Positions 33,978-44,600 of a stretch of DNA of 64,000 nucleotides are shown piece by piece. A model generated the notes under the pieces. It ran no database searches and was not told the origin of the DNA. It was given only the letters and a program-made list of their open reading frames with translations. Numbering within the stretch: position 1 is the stretch's first letter; every line of letters starts with the position of its first letter. The stretch is from positions 2,480,001-2,544,000 of the forward strand of contig JACZZP010000002.1 of the NCBI GenBank assembly GCA_015183035.1, read 5' to 3'. Origin of the DNA: Meloidogyne chitwoodi (taxonomy: Eukaryota; Nematoda; Chromadorea; Rhabditida; Meloidogynidae). Position numbers and translations under genes: made by a program.

Positions 33978-35659
33978 TCATTTTTCATCAGATTCAGTAT
34001 CTTCAGCATCATCAGAAATCTTTAGAGGTTGTTCACGATTGCCTGATAACCAAAATATTTTAAATAAATATTAAATTAATTACCTCGAACTTGAGTTGTC
34101 GGAATATTCTGCTGCATTCTAGGTTGTTGAAGATGATCAAAATAAGGTATTCCAATTGGTCGATTCTGCTCCATTCCATGTTGTTGAGGCATCATTAGAT
34201 GATTAAAATAAGGTATTCCATCTGAAAAATTTATCAATTTTTTTATAATTTTTATAAAATAGTAACATATTTTAAAAACAAAAAATGTATTAAATTAAAA
34301 AGTTTAGATACGTACATTTTATAGGATGTTGAGAATAAGGATGTTGAAAAGTTGAAGGATTAGCAAAATTTATACTTTCTCCATATTTAAGGTTACCAAA
34401 AGTGTATTTGGTTCTAGGTTCTGGCATTTCTTAATTATTAAATTAATTATTTTAAAAGAATATCCCAAAATCTGCTACGTTTAAAAAAATTTGATTACGA
34501 AACAAATATTTATTAAAAATAGTTACTAAGAAAAATAAGGCGCTCTTTCTAAACATAAAGAAGCAAAAGTAGACGGGAAATTTTAAGTAAAAATAATAAA
34601 GTAAATGGCCTGAGGTTTTTTCTCAAAATAATGTTTTTTGTATCAAATTATTGGTTAAACCTTTCAAATCTTTGAAAAAAATTAATTTGACAATAATTTT
34701 GTTAAAAAACTCTCGGAAAGTTTATTAGAGGACTTTTGATTGTTTTTGTTTTTTTTTATCTAAACTTGGTAATATTGAATTTTGTGGGCCCCATTTTTCA
34801 TTTTTCCTTATTTTCCCTTGAGCAATCAATCAACCACCTTTTATAATCTCTTGAGTGATAAAATGGGAATGAATTATAGGAAAACGTTATTTTCTAAATT
34901 ATTAAAAAATACGGAACAACTTAAAAATTTCACAATAATTGATCTTTGTGAAAAATTTAAATTGAGCGACAATGATTTTGATGCTTGGCTAGAGCAAATT
35001 GTCAATTTTTTCTCCTTCGAACGTGCCGAATAAAAAGTTTAAAACAGTTAATAATTATTTATACAATCAAGAGATTAAAAAAAGGCAGTTGATGATTGTT
35101 CAAGGAAAAATAAGGAAAAATAAAAAAATGGGGCACACAAAATTCAATATTAATCTAACCTTTAGCTTTTCCTTTCCCTGAAACTTGCTTTTTTGGTTTT
35201 CCTATAGAAATTCCTTTGCTTTTTTTGTTCATGAATTGGTTGACTCTCAACATTTTTGTCTAAAAAGTATTTTTTAATAAATGAAATTTATGACCTTATT
35301 TTTATTAAACTCACCAAGAGTAGTAAGTTTTCCTTTTCTTGATTTTCTTGAAACTTGTTTCTTTTCTTTGGGTCATATTGATAATTATAATAATCATTAA
35401 TAAACTGATCCGAATTATTTTCAGGATTACGAATAAACTCTAGCAATTCTTTATCATCAATTTCAGCTTCTCCTTCAGTTGCCACTGTGCTACTTCCTTG
35501 ACCAGTCATTTCAACGGATCCTCTTCGTCTTCGGCTTGTCTTTTTTTCTTTTCCCTTTCCTTTATCATCTTCTTTCTTTCCCTTTTCTTCACCGCATTCA
35601 GTTAATTCAATTAAAACTAAGGCAAACAAAAAATAAATTGTTAGATTTTTTAAATTCAT
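33978..35659 (-). CDS. MNLKN-family protein with compensated frameshift (gene G)
   Basis: Exons 35315-35659, 35160-35259, 34316-34429, 34084-34221, 33978-34042; 253 residues. Exon 1: MNLKNLTIYFLFALVLIEL signal, KEKKTSRRRRGSVEMTGQGS (close to gene A), DDKELLEFIRNPE. It leaves in phase 0 instead of phase 1. Exon 2 is 100 nt, a one-base offset relative to the 3n length in C and F, and returns to phase 1 with KGISIGKPKK and SGKGKAKG. Exon 3: KYTFGNLKYGESINF and FQHPYSQHP. Exon 4: duplicated (Y/I)GIPYF.H module with Gln/Met. Exon 5: SDDAEDTESDEK, then stop; the GGSG tail follows out of reach. Intron 2 holds an inverted-repeat element. Confidence 0.75.
34750..35157. mobile_element. inverted-repeat element carrying a coding fragment
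   Basis: Arms of about 85 bp: TATTGAATTTTGTGGG..CATTTTTCATTTTTCC and the complement at 35060-35150. Related arms (AAGAGATTAAAAAAGG, GATGATTGCTCAAG) occur at 38385-38680. The centre holds an ORF (34862-35033). Confidence 0.75.
34862..35033 (+). pseudogene. captured protein fragment inside element
   Basis: A 56-codon open stretch, MGMNYRKTLFSKLLKNTEQL followed by LCEKFKLSDNDFDAWLEQIV. Its mixed charged and hydrophobic composition is more protein-like than the surrounding low-complexity ORFs. Family not recognised. Lies wholly between the arms of the inverted-repeat element, so it is probably a transposase or host exon remnant. Confidence 0.35.
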
Positions 35660-35848
35660 CTCTAAATTAAAATTAAATTGGGTAATTTGATATATTTTTA
35701 ATAAATTCTACAAAAAGGTAATTACTCAATTACAAAGAAATCTTTTAAATTTGGGAAAATACCTCAAAAATTAATATTTTTTAAAGGCAAAATTTTTGTT
35801 TAGGCAAAAAAATTAAAAATAAATAAATTAATTAATTTAGTCAGTCCG

Positions 35849-35881
35849 CTTCTCCTTTTAAAGCCAATTATTCGCGCGCGT
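35849..35881 (-). promoter_or_regulatory. shared core promoter block, gene G
   Basis: CGCGCGCGAATAATTGG followed by CTTTAAAAGGAGAAGC, about 190-220 bp before the ATG. The ATGC core is altered. Confidence 0.5.
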
Positions 35882-36535
35882 TTGAAATTTAAAAGTGGGA
35901 GGGTTTTGGCAAGCAAGAAAATCACTCAACTCTGTCTTTCTTATTACTTTTGACTGTTTTATTGCAAAATCATACGAAAATCGAAGAGACACAGAGTTTG
36001 TATGTAAACGTTTTTTGGCAAGGCAAAAAATTATTCAATCTCTCCATTCAAAATTTTATTTAAGGCAATCACTTGCCTAAAATAAAATTCAATAAAAATT
36101 AAAAATTAAACTCATTTTGAGAGGTGAAAGCATGTGTTAATTAAATTGAGGGCATTAATTTGCCTCTCTTTGCCCGTTTGCAATTTTATCGGAAATTGTG
36201 CCCAATTTTTACATTAAAAAAATTCTAAAAATAGAATATTAAAATTTTTTAAAAAAGTGCATCTATGGCAAGCGTTAATTGAGAATGCCTCACCTTTTAC
36301 TCCATACTAAATTTAAATTTTTTAAAATTAAATAAATAAATATTTTTTTAAATTATTTATTTATTTTAATAAAAATAAATTAAATTTATTTATTTCCATT
36401 TTTAAATTTAATTTTCCAAAATTACATAAAAATTAAATTTATTTGTTTTTTAATTTAATTAGTTAACTAAATAAATCAAATTAAAAAAAATAAATTTAAT
36501 TTTTTAAAATTAAAAACAGTCAAAATAAAAATAAG

Positions 36536-36885
36536 TTTGTCATTCAACTCGGTTGAGTCTAGGACTTATAACTCAAGAACTAATTTATCTTTCAGAATGC
36601 TTTTTATATCAACCGATAGAGAATTAAATAAATAAAAATAATATTATTAAACAAAATTTTTCTTTTTAAAAAATTAAAAGTTTTAAGCAAAAAACCTGAA
36701 ATTTTTAGTTAAAAAGTCACATTTCCTGCGTTTTTTTACCTTAACTTTTTTTATTCTTGTATTTAATTTTTTATTTTTATGCAATTTTGTAGAGAATTAA
36801 ATTACCTATTCAATGATACCAAAAACTTGAAAAAAGGTCAATCTCTTCCTTAGTTATGTGACCTAGACTCAACTGAACTTGCACA
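36536..36885. repeat. foldback element, TCTATCGAA family
   Basis: Left arm GTTGAGTCTAGGACTTATAA with ACCGATAGAGAATTAAAT; right arm AGAGAATTAAATTACC and GACCTAGACTCAACTG. The outer ends GTTGAGTCTAGG/CCTAGACTCAAC are perfect complements, giving the clearest boundaries of this family. Confidence 0.85.
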
Positions 36886-37155
36886 CAACCAAGCGTGATA
36901 ATCTTCAAAAATAAATTTATTTTTAATTTTGTTTTTGTTACTAATTTAGTATTTGAGTAAATTTGAAAGAATTTGGATGTTTTTGTCTTTAAATAATGTC
37001 AAAAACAATTTAAAACTAGATTTTAATTTTGTGCACTTTTTGAGCAATATATATACACCTATTTTCTTTTATTAAATTTTAAAATTCATTTATTTTATTA
37101 AATTTATTCAATTCTATACTCCAAATTTATTTTATTAACCCTAAAAAATTCAAAA

Positions 37156-37452
37156 ATGAATTATTTCATTTTATACATACTCTATTTTACCATTTTTCTT
37201 CATCTTATATTTCCAGACTCTAATAAACCTTCACTAACTTTTGCACAGAATTTCGGAGGTTATGCAGATCCAGCGACAAGTGGTTCAATTTTAAACAATC
37301 TTTGGAATCGTAAAAGGCGATGGACTAAAGAAATTAATTTAGAGACAATTTTGGACGGGCGAAAAACTCGCAATGAATTTAAAGAAAGGAGTAAACGTCA
37401 ATTTATCGATAAAATGACCAGTGGATCTATTCTTAATAATATATGGGGATAA
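37156..37452 (+). CDS. putative neuropeptide-like precursor
   Basis: Single-exon ORF of 98 residues with signal peptide MNYFILYILYFTIFLHLIF. Two copies of a motif SGSILNN(L/I)W follow: at about residues 42-50 before a basic site RKRR, and at the C-terminus after KRQ, ending NNIWG and stop. Dibasic sites plus a terminal Gly (amidation signal) are what is expected of a neuropeptide or peptide-hormone precursor; the last peptide would end in Trp-amide. I do not recognise a named nematode nlp gene. It lies on the opposite strand from the cluster, about 1.5 kb downstream of gene G's start, with TATATATACACC about 100 bp before the ATG. A TAA-rich 3' end follows. Confidence 0.7.
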   Translation: MNYFILYILYFTIFLHLIFPDSNKPSLTFAQNFGGYADPATSGSILNNLWNRKRRWTKEINLETILDGRKTRNEFKERSKRQFIDKMTSGSILNNIWG

Positions 37453-37728
37453 AATAATATTTTTTAATTATTAAAGATTTTTTTATTTAATTAAATTGAA
37501 AAAATAATAAAATTATTTTGAAATTGATTGAGTCAAAAAAAATTATTTGAGCCACAAAATTTTAATATTTGCCAGAGAAGTTAAAAAAAAGTTAAAAAAA
37601 ATTATTTTAATATTTAATTCCTTGCTAATAAATTGTTATTTATTATACACTGTACAAGTGTTAGTTGGATAGAGAGAAATATATTATTTGTTTAGTATAT
37701 AGATTACTTAAATTGAGCATATATTGGC

Positions 37729-37799
37729 GCAACAGTGGTTCAGTGGTAGAATGCTCGCCTGCCACGCGGGCGGCCCGGGTTCGATTCCCGGCTGTTGCA
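37729..37799 (+). tRNA. tRNA-Gly (GCC)
   Basis: Seven-base acceptor stem GCAACAG/CTGTTGC, A box TGGTTCAGTGG, anticodon loop CTGCCAC with anticodon GCC, T arm GGGTTCGATTCCC. The acceptor differs from the usual eukaryotic GCATCGG/CCGATGC but pairs perfectly. No intron; CCA not encoded. Confidence 0.95.
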
Positions 37800-38217
37800 A
37801 ACTTTTTTTAAACGTACGTATATAAAATAATAAAATTAAAAAAAATGTTTTATAATAAAAATAATTAAGATTTTATTTTTTTCCCATATTTTTTAAAAGT
37901 GTGAGATTATGTTATTTGTAGATTTCTCTTTTTTTACTGGATAAAGAAAAAATTTAAAGAAAAATAATTTTTGTTTATTTTTTGCCTTCATTCTATTTTA
38001 GACTGAAAAAACTAAAAAATAATAATAAAAAAATAAATTTTGATAATCGAGAGACTTTTGCCTTTGTTTTAAAGGCCAAACCTTCTAAACAAAAGATAAA
38101 TGATTTATTGCCCATTTTTCTATTTTATTTTCACTTAAAAATGTTGAAATTTTTTTTAATAATTTAAAAATTAATTTAAAGCTTTAAAAAAATGTTTTCT
38201 TTTAAAAGAAAAATAAA

Positions 38218-38301
38218 GGGCTCAGCCGGTGATCGAAACCGGGACCTCTCGCACTTTTGAGCATTCCCAAAGCGAGAATCATACCACTAGACCACTGAGC
38301 C
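38218..38301 (-). tRNA. tRNA-Pro (TGG) with 12-nt intron
   Basis: Acceptor GGCTCAG/CTGAGCC, discriminator C, anticodon stem CTCGC/GCGAG. The anticodon TGG is followed by G37 and then 12 extra bases (AATGCTCAAAAG) at the canonical intron position 37/38. T arm CCGGT-TTCGATC-ACCGG pairs perfectly. Confidence 0.9.
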
Positions 38302-38384
38302 TACATCTATCTCGCAAAAGAAAATGCTTTTAGTTGTTATATTTTTTATCATAGAAGGATAAGGTAGGGTATAACAGCGCAGCG

Positions 38385-38680
38385 TTCGTTCCCCCAATTT
38401 TTTTATTTTCCTATTTTTTCCTTAAAAATTAAATATAAACAAATATTAACAAAAGTAATATTGAAGATTATAATAATTATGACGATAACGTGGAGATCTG
38501 AGTGAACATTTTACAGCAAATAGGGCTTTATAGTAGAACAAATCCACTATAATATTAGTAAATAACTTTTTCCTATTACTTAGTTTCATTTTATACACTT
38601 AAGAGATTAAAAAAGGTGGTTGATGATTGCTCAAGCGAAAATAAGAAAAAATAAGAAAATAAAAAATGAACGCAACTATC
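38385..38680. repeat. relic of inverted-repeat element
   Basis: Left GCGTTCGTTCCCCCAATTTT and right AAAAAATGAACGCAAC surround AAGAGATTAAAAAAGG, related to the arms of the 34750-35157 element. It sits between the two tRNA-Pro genes. Confidence 0.5.
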
Positions 38681-38764
38681 AAGGATAAAAATTACTTGTT
38701 TATTTCTCCCACAAATCAATTTTATTTAAACCTTTTGTAAACATCAAAGTAATTTTTATGTGTC

Positions 38765-38836
38765 GGCTCAGTGGTCTAGTGGTATGATTCTTGCTTAGGG
38801 TGCAAGAGGTCCCGTGTTCGATCCACGGCTGAGCCC
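38765..38836 (+). tRNA. tRNA-Pro (AGG)
   Basis: Acceptor GGCTCAG/CTGAGCC, anticodon stem CTTGC/GCAAG, loop TTAGGGT with anticodon AGG, T arm CCGTG-TTCGATC-CACGG. No intron. Same body as the TGG gene 0.5 kb away. Confidence 0.93.
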
Positions 38837-39238
38837 AATATTTTTCTTTCGAGATAAATTAAATTTTGTGACTTTCAAATTTTTTGCGCACTTTTTTTAA
38901 ATTCCTTGCTAAATTTTATGTGATTTATTTAGTTTTTTTTGGTGAAAATTTTAAATAAAGGTGTTTGATTTACTCCACAAAAAAAAATAGTGTCAAATAT
39001 TTAAAGGTGAATAGAGTTTCGATGTATAAATTTTTGTATTATTGTTTTTTGTTCTCAGACATCAAAAATTTTTTTTCTTTTTCTACATGTCCATAATTGC
39101 TAATAAATTTAAAATTATTATTAATTTTAAATGTATAAATTTTAAAAGCCTTTTTATCATTATATGCTTTATTACCTGCTAGGAGTTCATTCTTAAGCTT
39201 TATTTCATAACCACTTATATTCATGTAGAGGAGGAGTG

Positions 39239-39345
39239 TCTGTTTATAAACCAAAATATTAAGCAAAAATTAAATTAATTACCTTCATCCATTTCAGCCT
39301 CTGGAAGAAATTGATGATAAATTTGAGGGTTACTTCCTCCAACTT
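39239..39345 (-). pseudogene. decayed 3' cassettes of gene K
   Basis: Acceptor, phase-1 frame FGGSNPQIYHQFLPEAEMDE and donor GTAATT are still present (39284-39344), matching the FGTNPSYHPFFTEPG cassette of gene I. The next cassette runs DTPPLHEYKWL into a stop. They lie beyond the stop codon of K. Confidence 0.5.
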
Positions 39346-39512
39346 AAAAATATGTAAACAATTTATCAAGCTTTTTATTTATTTTTTTATAAAAAATAAT
39401 TTTTTAACATATTTAAACAATTAAGTAGATAAATGTTAAAGGATATTGAGATAAGAATTTAACAAACACCAGATTTTTAAATTATTTACTACCTTGATTT
39501 AGATAGATTGGT

Positions 39513-41072
39513 TTAAAAAAAACTTTGCTTTTGAAGAATTTGCTGATAAGCATTATAAGCATATTTGTAAAGACGACCAATATCTTCAATAATTGATACT
39601 AGTTTGGTATTTATTTCATTTTTTCCTTTTATCCATTTATTATAGTATAAATCAATTGCCTCATTTTTAGCATTTTGAATGATTGGCAACTTAAAAAATA
39701 ATTTTATTATTTTTTACTAGTCAAAATTTAAAATTATTATGCTTAAACATTAACTGAAACATAATTTTTCGACCTTTTTTCTGTTCCCTATATCCCATAC
39801 CTTACCATCGATAACAATAAATTAATGGTTCAATAATTATACGTACCGTATCTAAAGGATGTTGAGGATCGTTCATAACTTCATTAATTAACTTCTGAAA
39901 ATAATTATGATAAAAGTGTTTTTACAAGCAATAAATATTGTCTTAAAATTTCAAATTATATATCTCTCCCCCTTTCTTTTTCCTCCCTCACCTACAAATG
40001 GGCAAAGGACATAATGGTCAGGCGTCATTAATATGATATTACCGTATTTCCTTGATTAATTACCCCCTGCTCGTTTTACCTTTTCCGATACTATATCAGT
40101 CTCTTCAGAGCCTGCGATAAAGACCATTCTCTCGTGTGAAAAAGACGCAGAAAAAACTGACCAGCGGATAGTTGCGGTCAGAGAAAAATATTGTGACCTG
40201 CTCTTTTCCAGAATTGTACATATTTTCTGCGTCTTTATCACATGAGGGAGTAGCCTTATCATAGGCGCTCTGAGGTAAAACGAGCAGTGGGTAATTAATC
40301 AAGGAAATACGGTATGTCCTTTGATTTTTATGGGTAAAGAAGAAGAAGGAAGGAGGAAATAAAATTGCCTGTATCAATTATGAAATTTAACGAAAAACAT
40401 TTTTTAAAATAAAAAAAATTTACCAGATAGAATAATCGATTATTTTTATTGATTTCTATTTGTTGATTTATTTTGTTTAATTTTTTGTGAAAATAATTAA
40501 ATAACTTAATCAAATTATAATATTGATTTCCAATTGTTTGAAGACTTTCATCTTAAAGAAATAAATTTAAATCGAGAGATCTCATTTTTACTACTCAACT
40601 ATTATATTGGAAATGATTTAGAGATATAAATAAATTTTTGTTTAAATTTTTAATTAAATTTGTTTCAAATTTCAAAAATTTTAATGCTTGTTACACTATA
40701 AACTTTCAAAAATTTCAAAATTTTCGACAGTAATAATGTTTAGTAATTTAATACAAACATTTTAATAATTTTAATAATTAAATTTATAATTTTAAAATTA
40801 ATAATTTACCTTTCTGATCACCGACGTGACTTAGTAAGGGTTCAATATCGGCTTTCAATTTTTTAAATTTCTGTTAAAATTGTTTTTTTTTTAGATTTAA
40901 TATTTTTAATAAAATTACAAACATTAAATAATTCCTGATTTTCTGATTGAGAACTTCCACCGTGTTCAGATTGTCGTTTTGATCCAGAAGGTCCCCCAGG
41001 ATGCATTCCAAAAATAATTAAAAAAAGTTGAAATAAAAAGAAAAATTGAATAATTAAATTCAATTTTCTCAT
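39513..41072 (-). CDS. MRKLN-family secreted protein, short form (gene K)
   Basis: Exons 40923-41072, 40810-40870, 40424-40551, 39847-39894, 39513-39689; 187 residues with intron phases 0, 1, 0, 0. Exon 1: signal peptide MRKLNLIIQFFFLFQLFLII, then GMHPGGPSGSKRQ and a Ser/Gln linker. Exons 2-5 are helical and Lys/Asn-rich (KFKKLKADIEPLL, GNQYYNLIKLFNYF, EDIGRLYKYAYNAYQQILQ). The TAA falls where gene J continues into PPQQ cassettes, so K is a truncated relative of J. Downstream (39240-39345) decayed cassettes remain, including GGSNPQIYHQFLPEAEMDE. Intron 1 is only 52 nt. Intron 3 holds a pogo-like MITE. Confidence 0.75.
40042..40312. mobile_element. 271-bp pogo-like MITE with nested hairpin
   Basis: Ends CCGTATTTCCTTGATTAATT and its complement, inserted at TA (40040-40041 and 40313-40314). 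The related sequence at 43430-43470 lacks it. The centre (about 40094-40260) is shared in reverse orientation with the element at 49661-49914. Confidence 0.85.
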
Positions 41073-41167
41073 ATTTTAATTCTATAATTAAATTTAAAAA
41101 TTAAATAAAATAATATAAAATACTGTATTTCCTCTAATAAACCTTATTGCTTAACATGGCTATGTCT

Positions 41168-41197
41168 TACTCCATTAAACCAAATGGTGTGTGCGGT
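41168..41197 (-). promoter_or_regulatory. shared core promoter block, gene K
   Basis: CCGCACACACCATTTGG then TTTAATGGAG, a diverged copy 100-125 bp before the ATG. A CTGTATTTCCTCTAATAAAC word lies between it and the gene. Confidence 0.5.
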
Positions 41198-41279
41198 TGC
41201 GATTTTTAAATGATGGTTTTTTGGCAGAGTAAGAAATAATTCTCCTTACTCTTTCTTACTGACTAAAATACTTTAAAAA

Positions 41280-41830
41280 ATTAAGAGGGTTCGAGGGTAA
41301 ATGTCCAGTTGATGTCCCACCTGTCCGCAAAGAGAATTCGCTCTTTTCTTTCCTTCTCTTGCATTTTTGGCGTCAGGAGAAGTGCACGCTTATTTTTCCT
41401 CTTATAGTATGCCTTTTGGCACTTGGAAAGAAACGGATAAAATCATTAATAATAAAGTGAAAAAATGTTTATTTTATAAATGATCAAAGATTATAAATTT
41501 GGGACAATATTCTCAAATATATTTATAGAAGACAGGTGGTAACAACATTTTATGGGATTATAATGAAGGGATAAAAACCAGTAAAAGGAGAAATATTTAG
41601 GTAATTCAGGTTCTGTAAAATTTCTCATTTGACGAACCATTCTGAATCTTAATCACTTTATTATTAATTAACTTTAATTATTTTATCCGTTTCTTTCCAA
41701 GTTCCAAAAGACATACTATATTGAAAAGGAAAAATAAGCATGGACTTCCCTAACGCCAAAAATGCAAGAGAAGGAAAGAAAAGAGCGAATTCTCTTTGCT
41801 AACAGGTGGGACATCAACTGGACATTTACC
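41280..41830. repeat. large inverted repeat with AAAGAGCGAATTCTC arms
   Basis: Left 41300-41430 (TGTCCAGTTGATGTCCCACC, AGAGAATTCGCTC) is complementary to right 41690-41830 (AGAGCGAATTCTCTTTG, GGGACATCAACTGGACA). It interrupts the upstream module of gene K: flanks GGGTTCGAG occur on both sides. A 520-bp foldback insertion. Confidence 0.8.
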
Positions 41831-43203
41831 GGGTTCGAGATATTATAAGAGATTTTTTGGCAAGGTAAGAAAATTATTTTCTCTATTTCTCTAACCAATT
41901 TTTTACTGGCAAATCAATTAACTCAAAATCACATAAAAATCCAATAGAACGTTCCCACTGCGTAACGAAAATCATGGGGGTTAATCAATTAATTGGCTTT
42001 TTAGGTAAACAAATTACCTCTTTCTTGCCCTTTAACATCCCCGGAAATTGCCACATTTCTTATTTAAAAAAATAAAAGTACATTTTTCTCAAGAGTTACT
42101 TAATTAACCCACATTTTACTTTCCCATAAATTTTAATTTTTTAAATTACCCTATAATTTACCGATTTTCAGGGCCTGTAACCCGCTTCCGAAGTTGAGAC
42201 CGCAAGCTTATTTTGCTGTCATTTGACTCATCTCGACGAGCTCTTCGAATGACATATAGAGCATTTTGTTTAGGGAAGTGGACAAACACCGAAGTTTTTA
42301 CGAAAATAGCTTTATCCTTTTTAATAAAAATTTTCTTAAAAAATTTTTATTTTTAATTTTAGAAAGTATGAATTCTTTCCTAAGGTAATATTCAAAAAAA
42401 TCTAAAGTATGTTTTTATAAAATTTAATAACAAATTTACTTTTCTCACAAGAGTAGTTTAATTTAATCAAATGACTAAAACTTAAAGCAGAAAACAATTA
42501 AAAAATGAAAGAATGATTTAAATGACAGTAGAAAGTTTTGTCATAAAATAAAAAGAGAAATGTGTAATTCAGATAAATTGTTTTTTACTAGTTAATTTAA
42601 TCTAATTTTCTCTTCCTTTTTGCAAATCAAAAAATGTTTTATTATCTGATAAAGTTTCTTCACTATCATAACCTTCAACATTATGTGGTGGATTTGAACC
42701 TAAAAATAAATTATTATTATTTGCGAATTTTATTTTCTAAAAAATTGTAATTTAACTTGGCTGTCCACTTCTCTCCTTTTCCCTTATTAAAATAACGGTA
42801 AAGGACGATTCAGAGTCTTTAATAATTGATGTTATAATGTTTGTTATGTGATATTGTGTAACTCATAATAACTTAGTGTGTTATTTAATTCATTTATAGC
42901 ATTCTGATTTTTCATTATCTTAAAAATAATTTAATTAATTTTTAAAGTCAAAATTTAAAATATTATGAATAAATATTATTTAAAACTGTAACAAAAATTT
43001 TTTCTGGTTTTCAGAATTTTTTTTTGTTACGGAACGCCTAATTTATCATCGATAACAATAAATTAAAGTATCTTTTAAGTCTTAGTGCTTACTATTTCTA
43101 AATAAAAATCTTGAGAATATTGAGAAACAACATCAATTTGATCCTGCAAATAAATTATATTTATAAAAATGTTTTTACAAAAGAAATGACTCCTACTTTA
43201 CTT

Positions 43204-43381
43204 CGGTGGGGTACCTTTCCGTACCGCCTTTTCCGTGCCGCCGTTTCCGTGCCGCCGATTCCGTGACAAACCAGTTCCGTGACTGTCAGTTCCGTTACAG
43301 GGCATAAGGTGGGAAGTCACGGAACTGGTTTGTCACGAAATCGGCGGCACGGAATCGGCGGCACGGAATAGTCCCAGTCCG
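43204..43381. mobile_element. 178-bp foldback MITE in intron of gene L
   Basis: Long arms with GCCGCCGATTCCGTGACAAA and its complement, flanked by the exact 9-bp direct repeat ACTTTACTT (43195-43203 and 43382-43390). A 9-bp duplication suggests a Mutator-like origin. Confidence 0.85.
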
Positions 43382-43528
43382 ACTTTACTTTCCTTTTTCC
43401 TCATTCATCTACAAATGGTCAAAAGATGGTCAGGCGTCATTAATCTGACCATTATTTCCTTTGATATTTAGTGGGTAAAAATGAAAAAGGAAAGGAAAAA
43501 GGAAGGAGGAACTAAAGTAAAATATCCC

Positions 43529-43880
43529 GGTAAAGGACGATTCAGAGTCGGCCGATTCAGGGTAGCTCATATAACTTTATTAATTTTAAACCTTTTCAGT
43601 TAATTATTATGTCATTCGAAAGAGCTCGAAAAATTAAATCTTTTCACTAATTTGACTGATCAGATTAGTTGATTTTAAAAAAAGTTACGCCTGAAAAACG
43701 CGAAAATCACGATCTTCACTTTATTGTGCTATAACTTTTTGTTGAGTGATCCGATTGGATCGGTCCAATTGATTAAATTTATTCGCTTATCGGATGCTTT
43801 CGAATGAACTATCCATATTGGTTAAGAAATAAAAAAGTTATGGCCAAAAACAACTGGCTACTCTGAATCGTCCCCTACCC
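43529..43880. mobile_element. 352-bp MITE, GGACGATTCAGAG ends, copy 1
   Basis: Ends GGTAAAGGACGATTCAGAG and CTCTGAATCGTCCCCTACC, flanked by an exact 9-bp repeat AAATATCCC (43520-43528 and 43881-43889). Contains TCATTCGAAAGAGCTCGA. A second copy is at 46472-46817, and a solitary end at about 42795-42815. Confidence 0.88.
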
Positions 43881-44440
43881 AAATATCCCATTTCAATTAT
43901 TAAATTTAACGAACAAATGTACTTTTTAAAATACTAGTAAAATTTACCTGAAAGCCTTTTTGCATATTTTTATTATTATCTATCAATCCTTTAATTACTT
44001 TAAATTTTTCGGAAAAATGTTTAGATGAATACATCAAATTATAATATTGATTTCTAATGTTTTCTACATATTGTAATATTTGATTATGATCTTCGGCTTA
44101 AAAAAAATAAATTTAGTCAAATAGAGATTTCTTTACGCAAGTCAACAAATATTTATATATTTTGGACTTTATTTTTGGACCAAATGAATTTTTGTTTTAT
44201 TTTTAATTAAATTAATTTATTAACATTAAAATTTAATGTTAATAAAAATAAATTTCATTGAATTTAATTATTTTTGTTGCTTTTTGGAAATCCCCTTATG
44301 AATATTTAGATTAACCTCGATCTCGAATTACCTCATAATTAAATTTATTAATTTATTTATAAATTTTAAAATTAACCTGCAAGATAATCTCCAATATTTG
44401 GAAGGGAAGGCTGATTACCGACGTAAGGTGGGAAGCGTTC

Positions 44441-44600
44441 TATTATGTTCGTATGTTGCGGAAAAATGTGTGGATGGGAGATGGAATCGAACCATTGTGG
44501 AATGAGCCCAAACCAGAGCACAACCGACTGTGCCACCATCCAACCCTCTGATAGTCATTTTCATTCACTCATATACTTTCTCAAGTATACGGACATAACA
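44441..44600. mobile_element. 160-bp inverted-repeat element with tRNA-like core
   Basis: Ends TATTATGTTCGTATGTTG and CAAGTATACGGACATAACA are imperfect complements, flanked by CGTTC on both sides (44436-44440 and 44601-44605). Its core is the tRNA-like sequence 44472-44541. Inserted in exon 2 of gene L. Confidence 0.75.
44472..44541 (-). pseudogene. tRNA-like sequence within element
   Basis: GGATGGTGGCACAGTCGG looks like the acceptor start plus A box, and GGTTCGATTCC is a perfect B box at tRNA spacing. The acceptor pairs six of seven and the D stem GCACA/TGTGC pairs, but the anticodon arm does not form. Probably a tRNA-derived promoter, not a working tRNA. Confidence 0.55.

Noticed and set aside
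40056..40377. Overlapping minus-strand ORFs near 40.1-40.4 kb
   Set aside because: They read through the pogo-like MITE and its hairpin; no motif or signal peptide.
44472..44541. Functional tRNA gene on the minus strand
   Set aside because: A and B boxes fit, but the anticodon arm does not pair and the sequence lies in a small inverted-repeat element.
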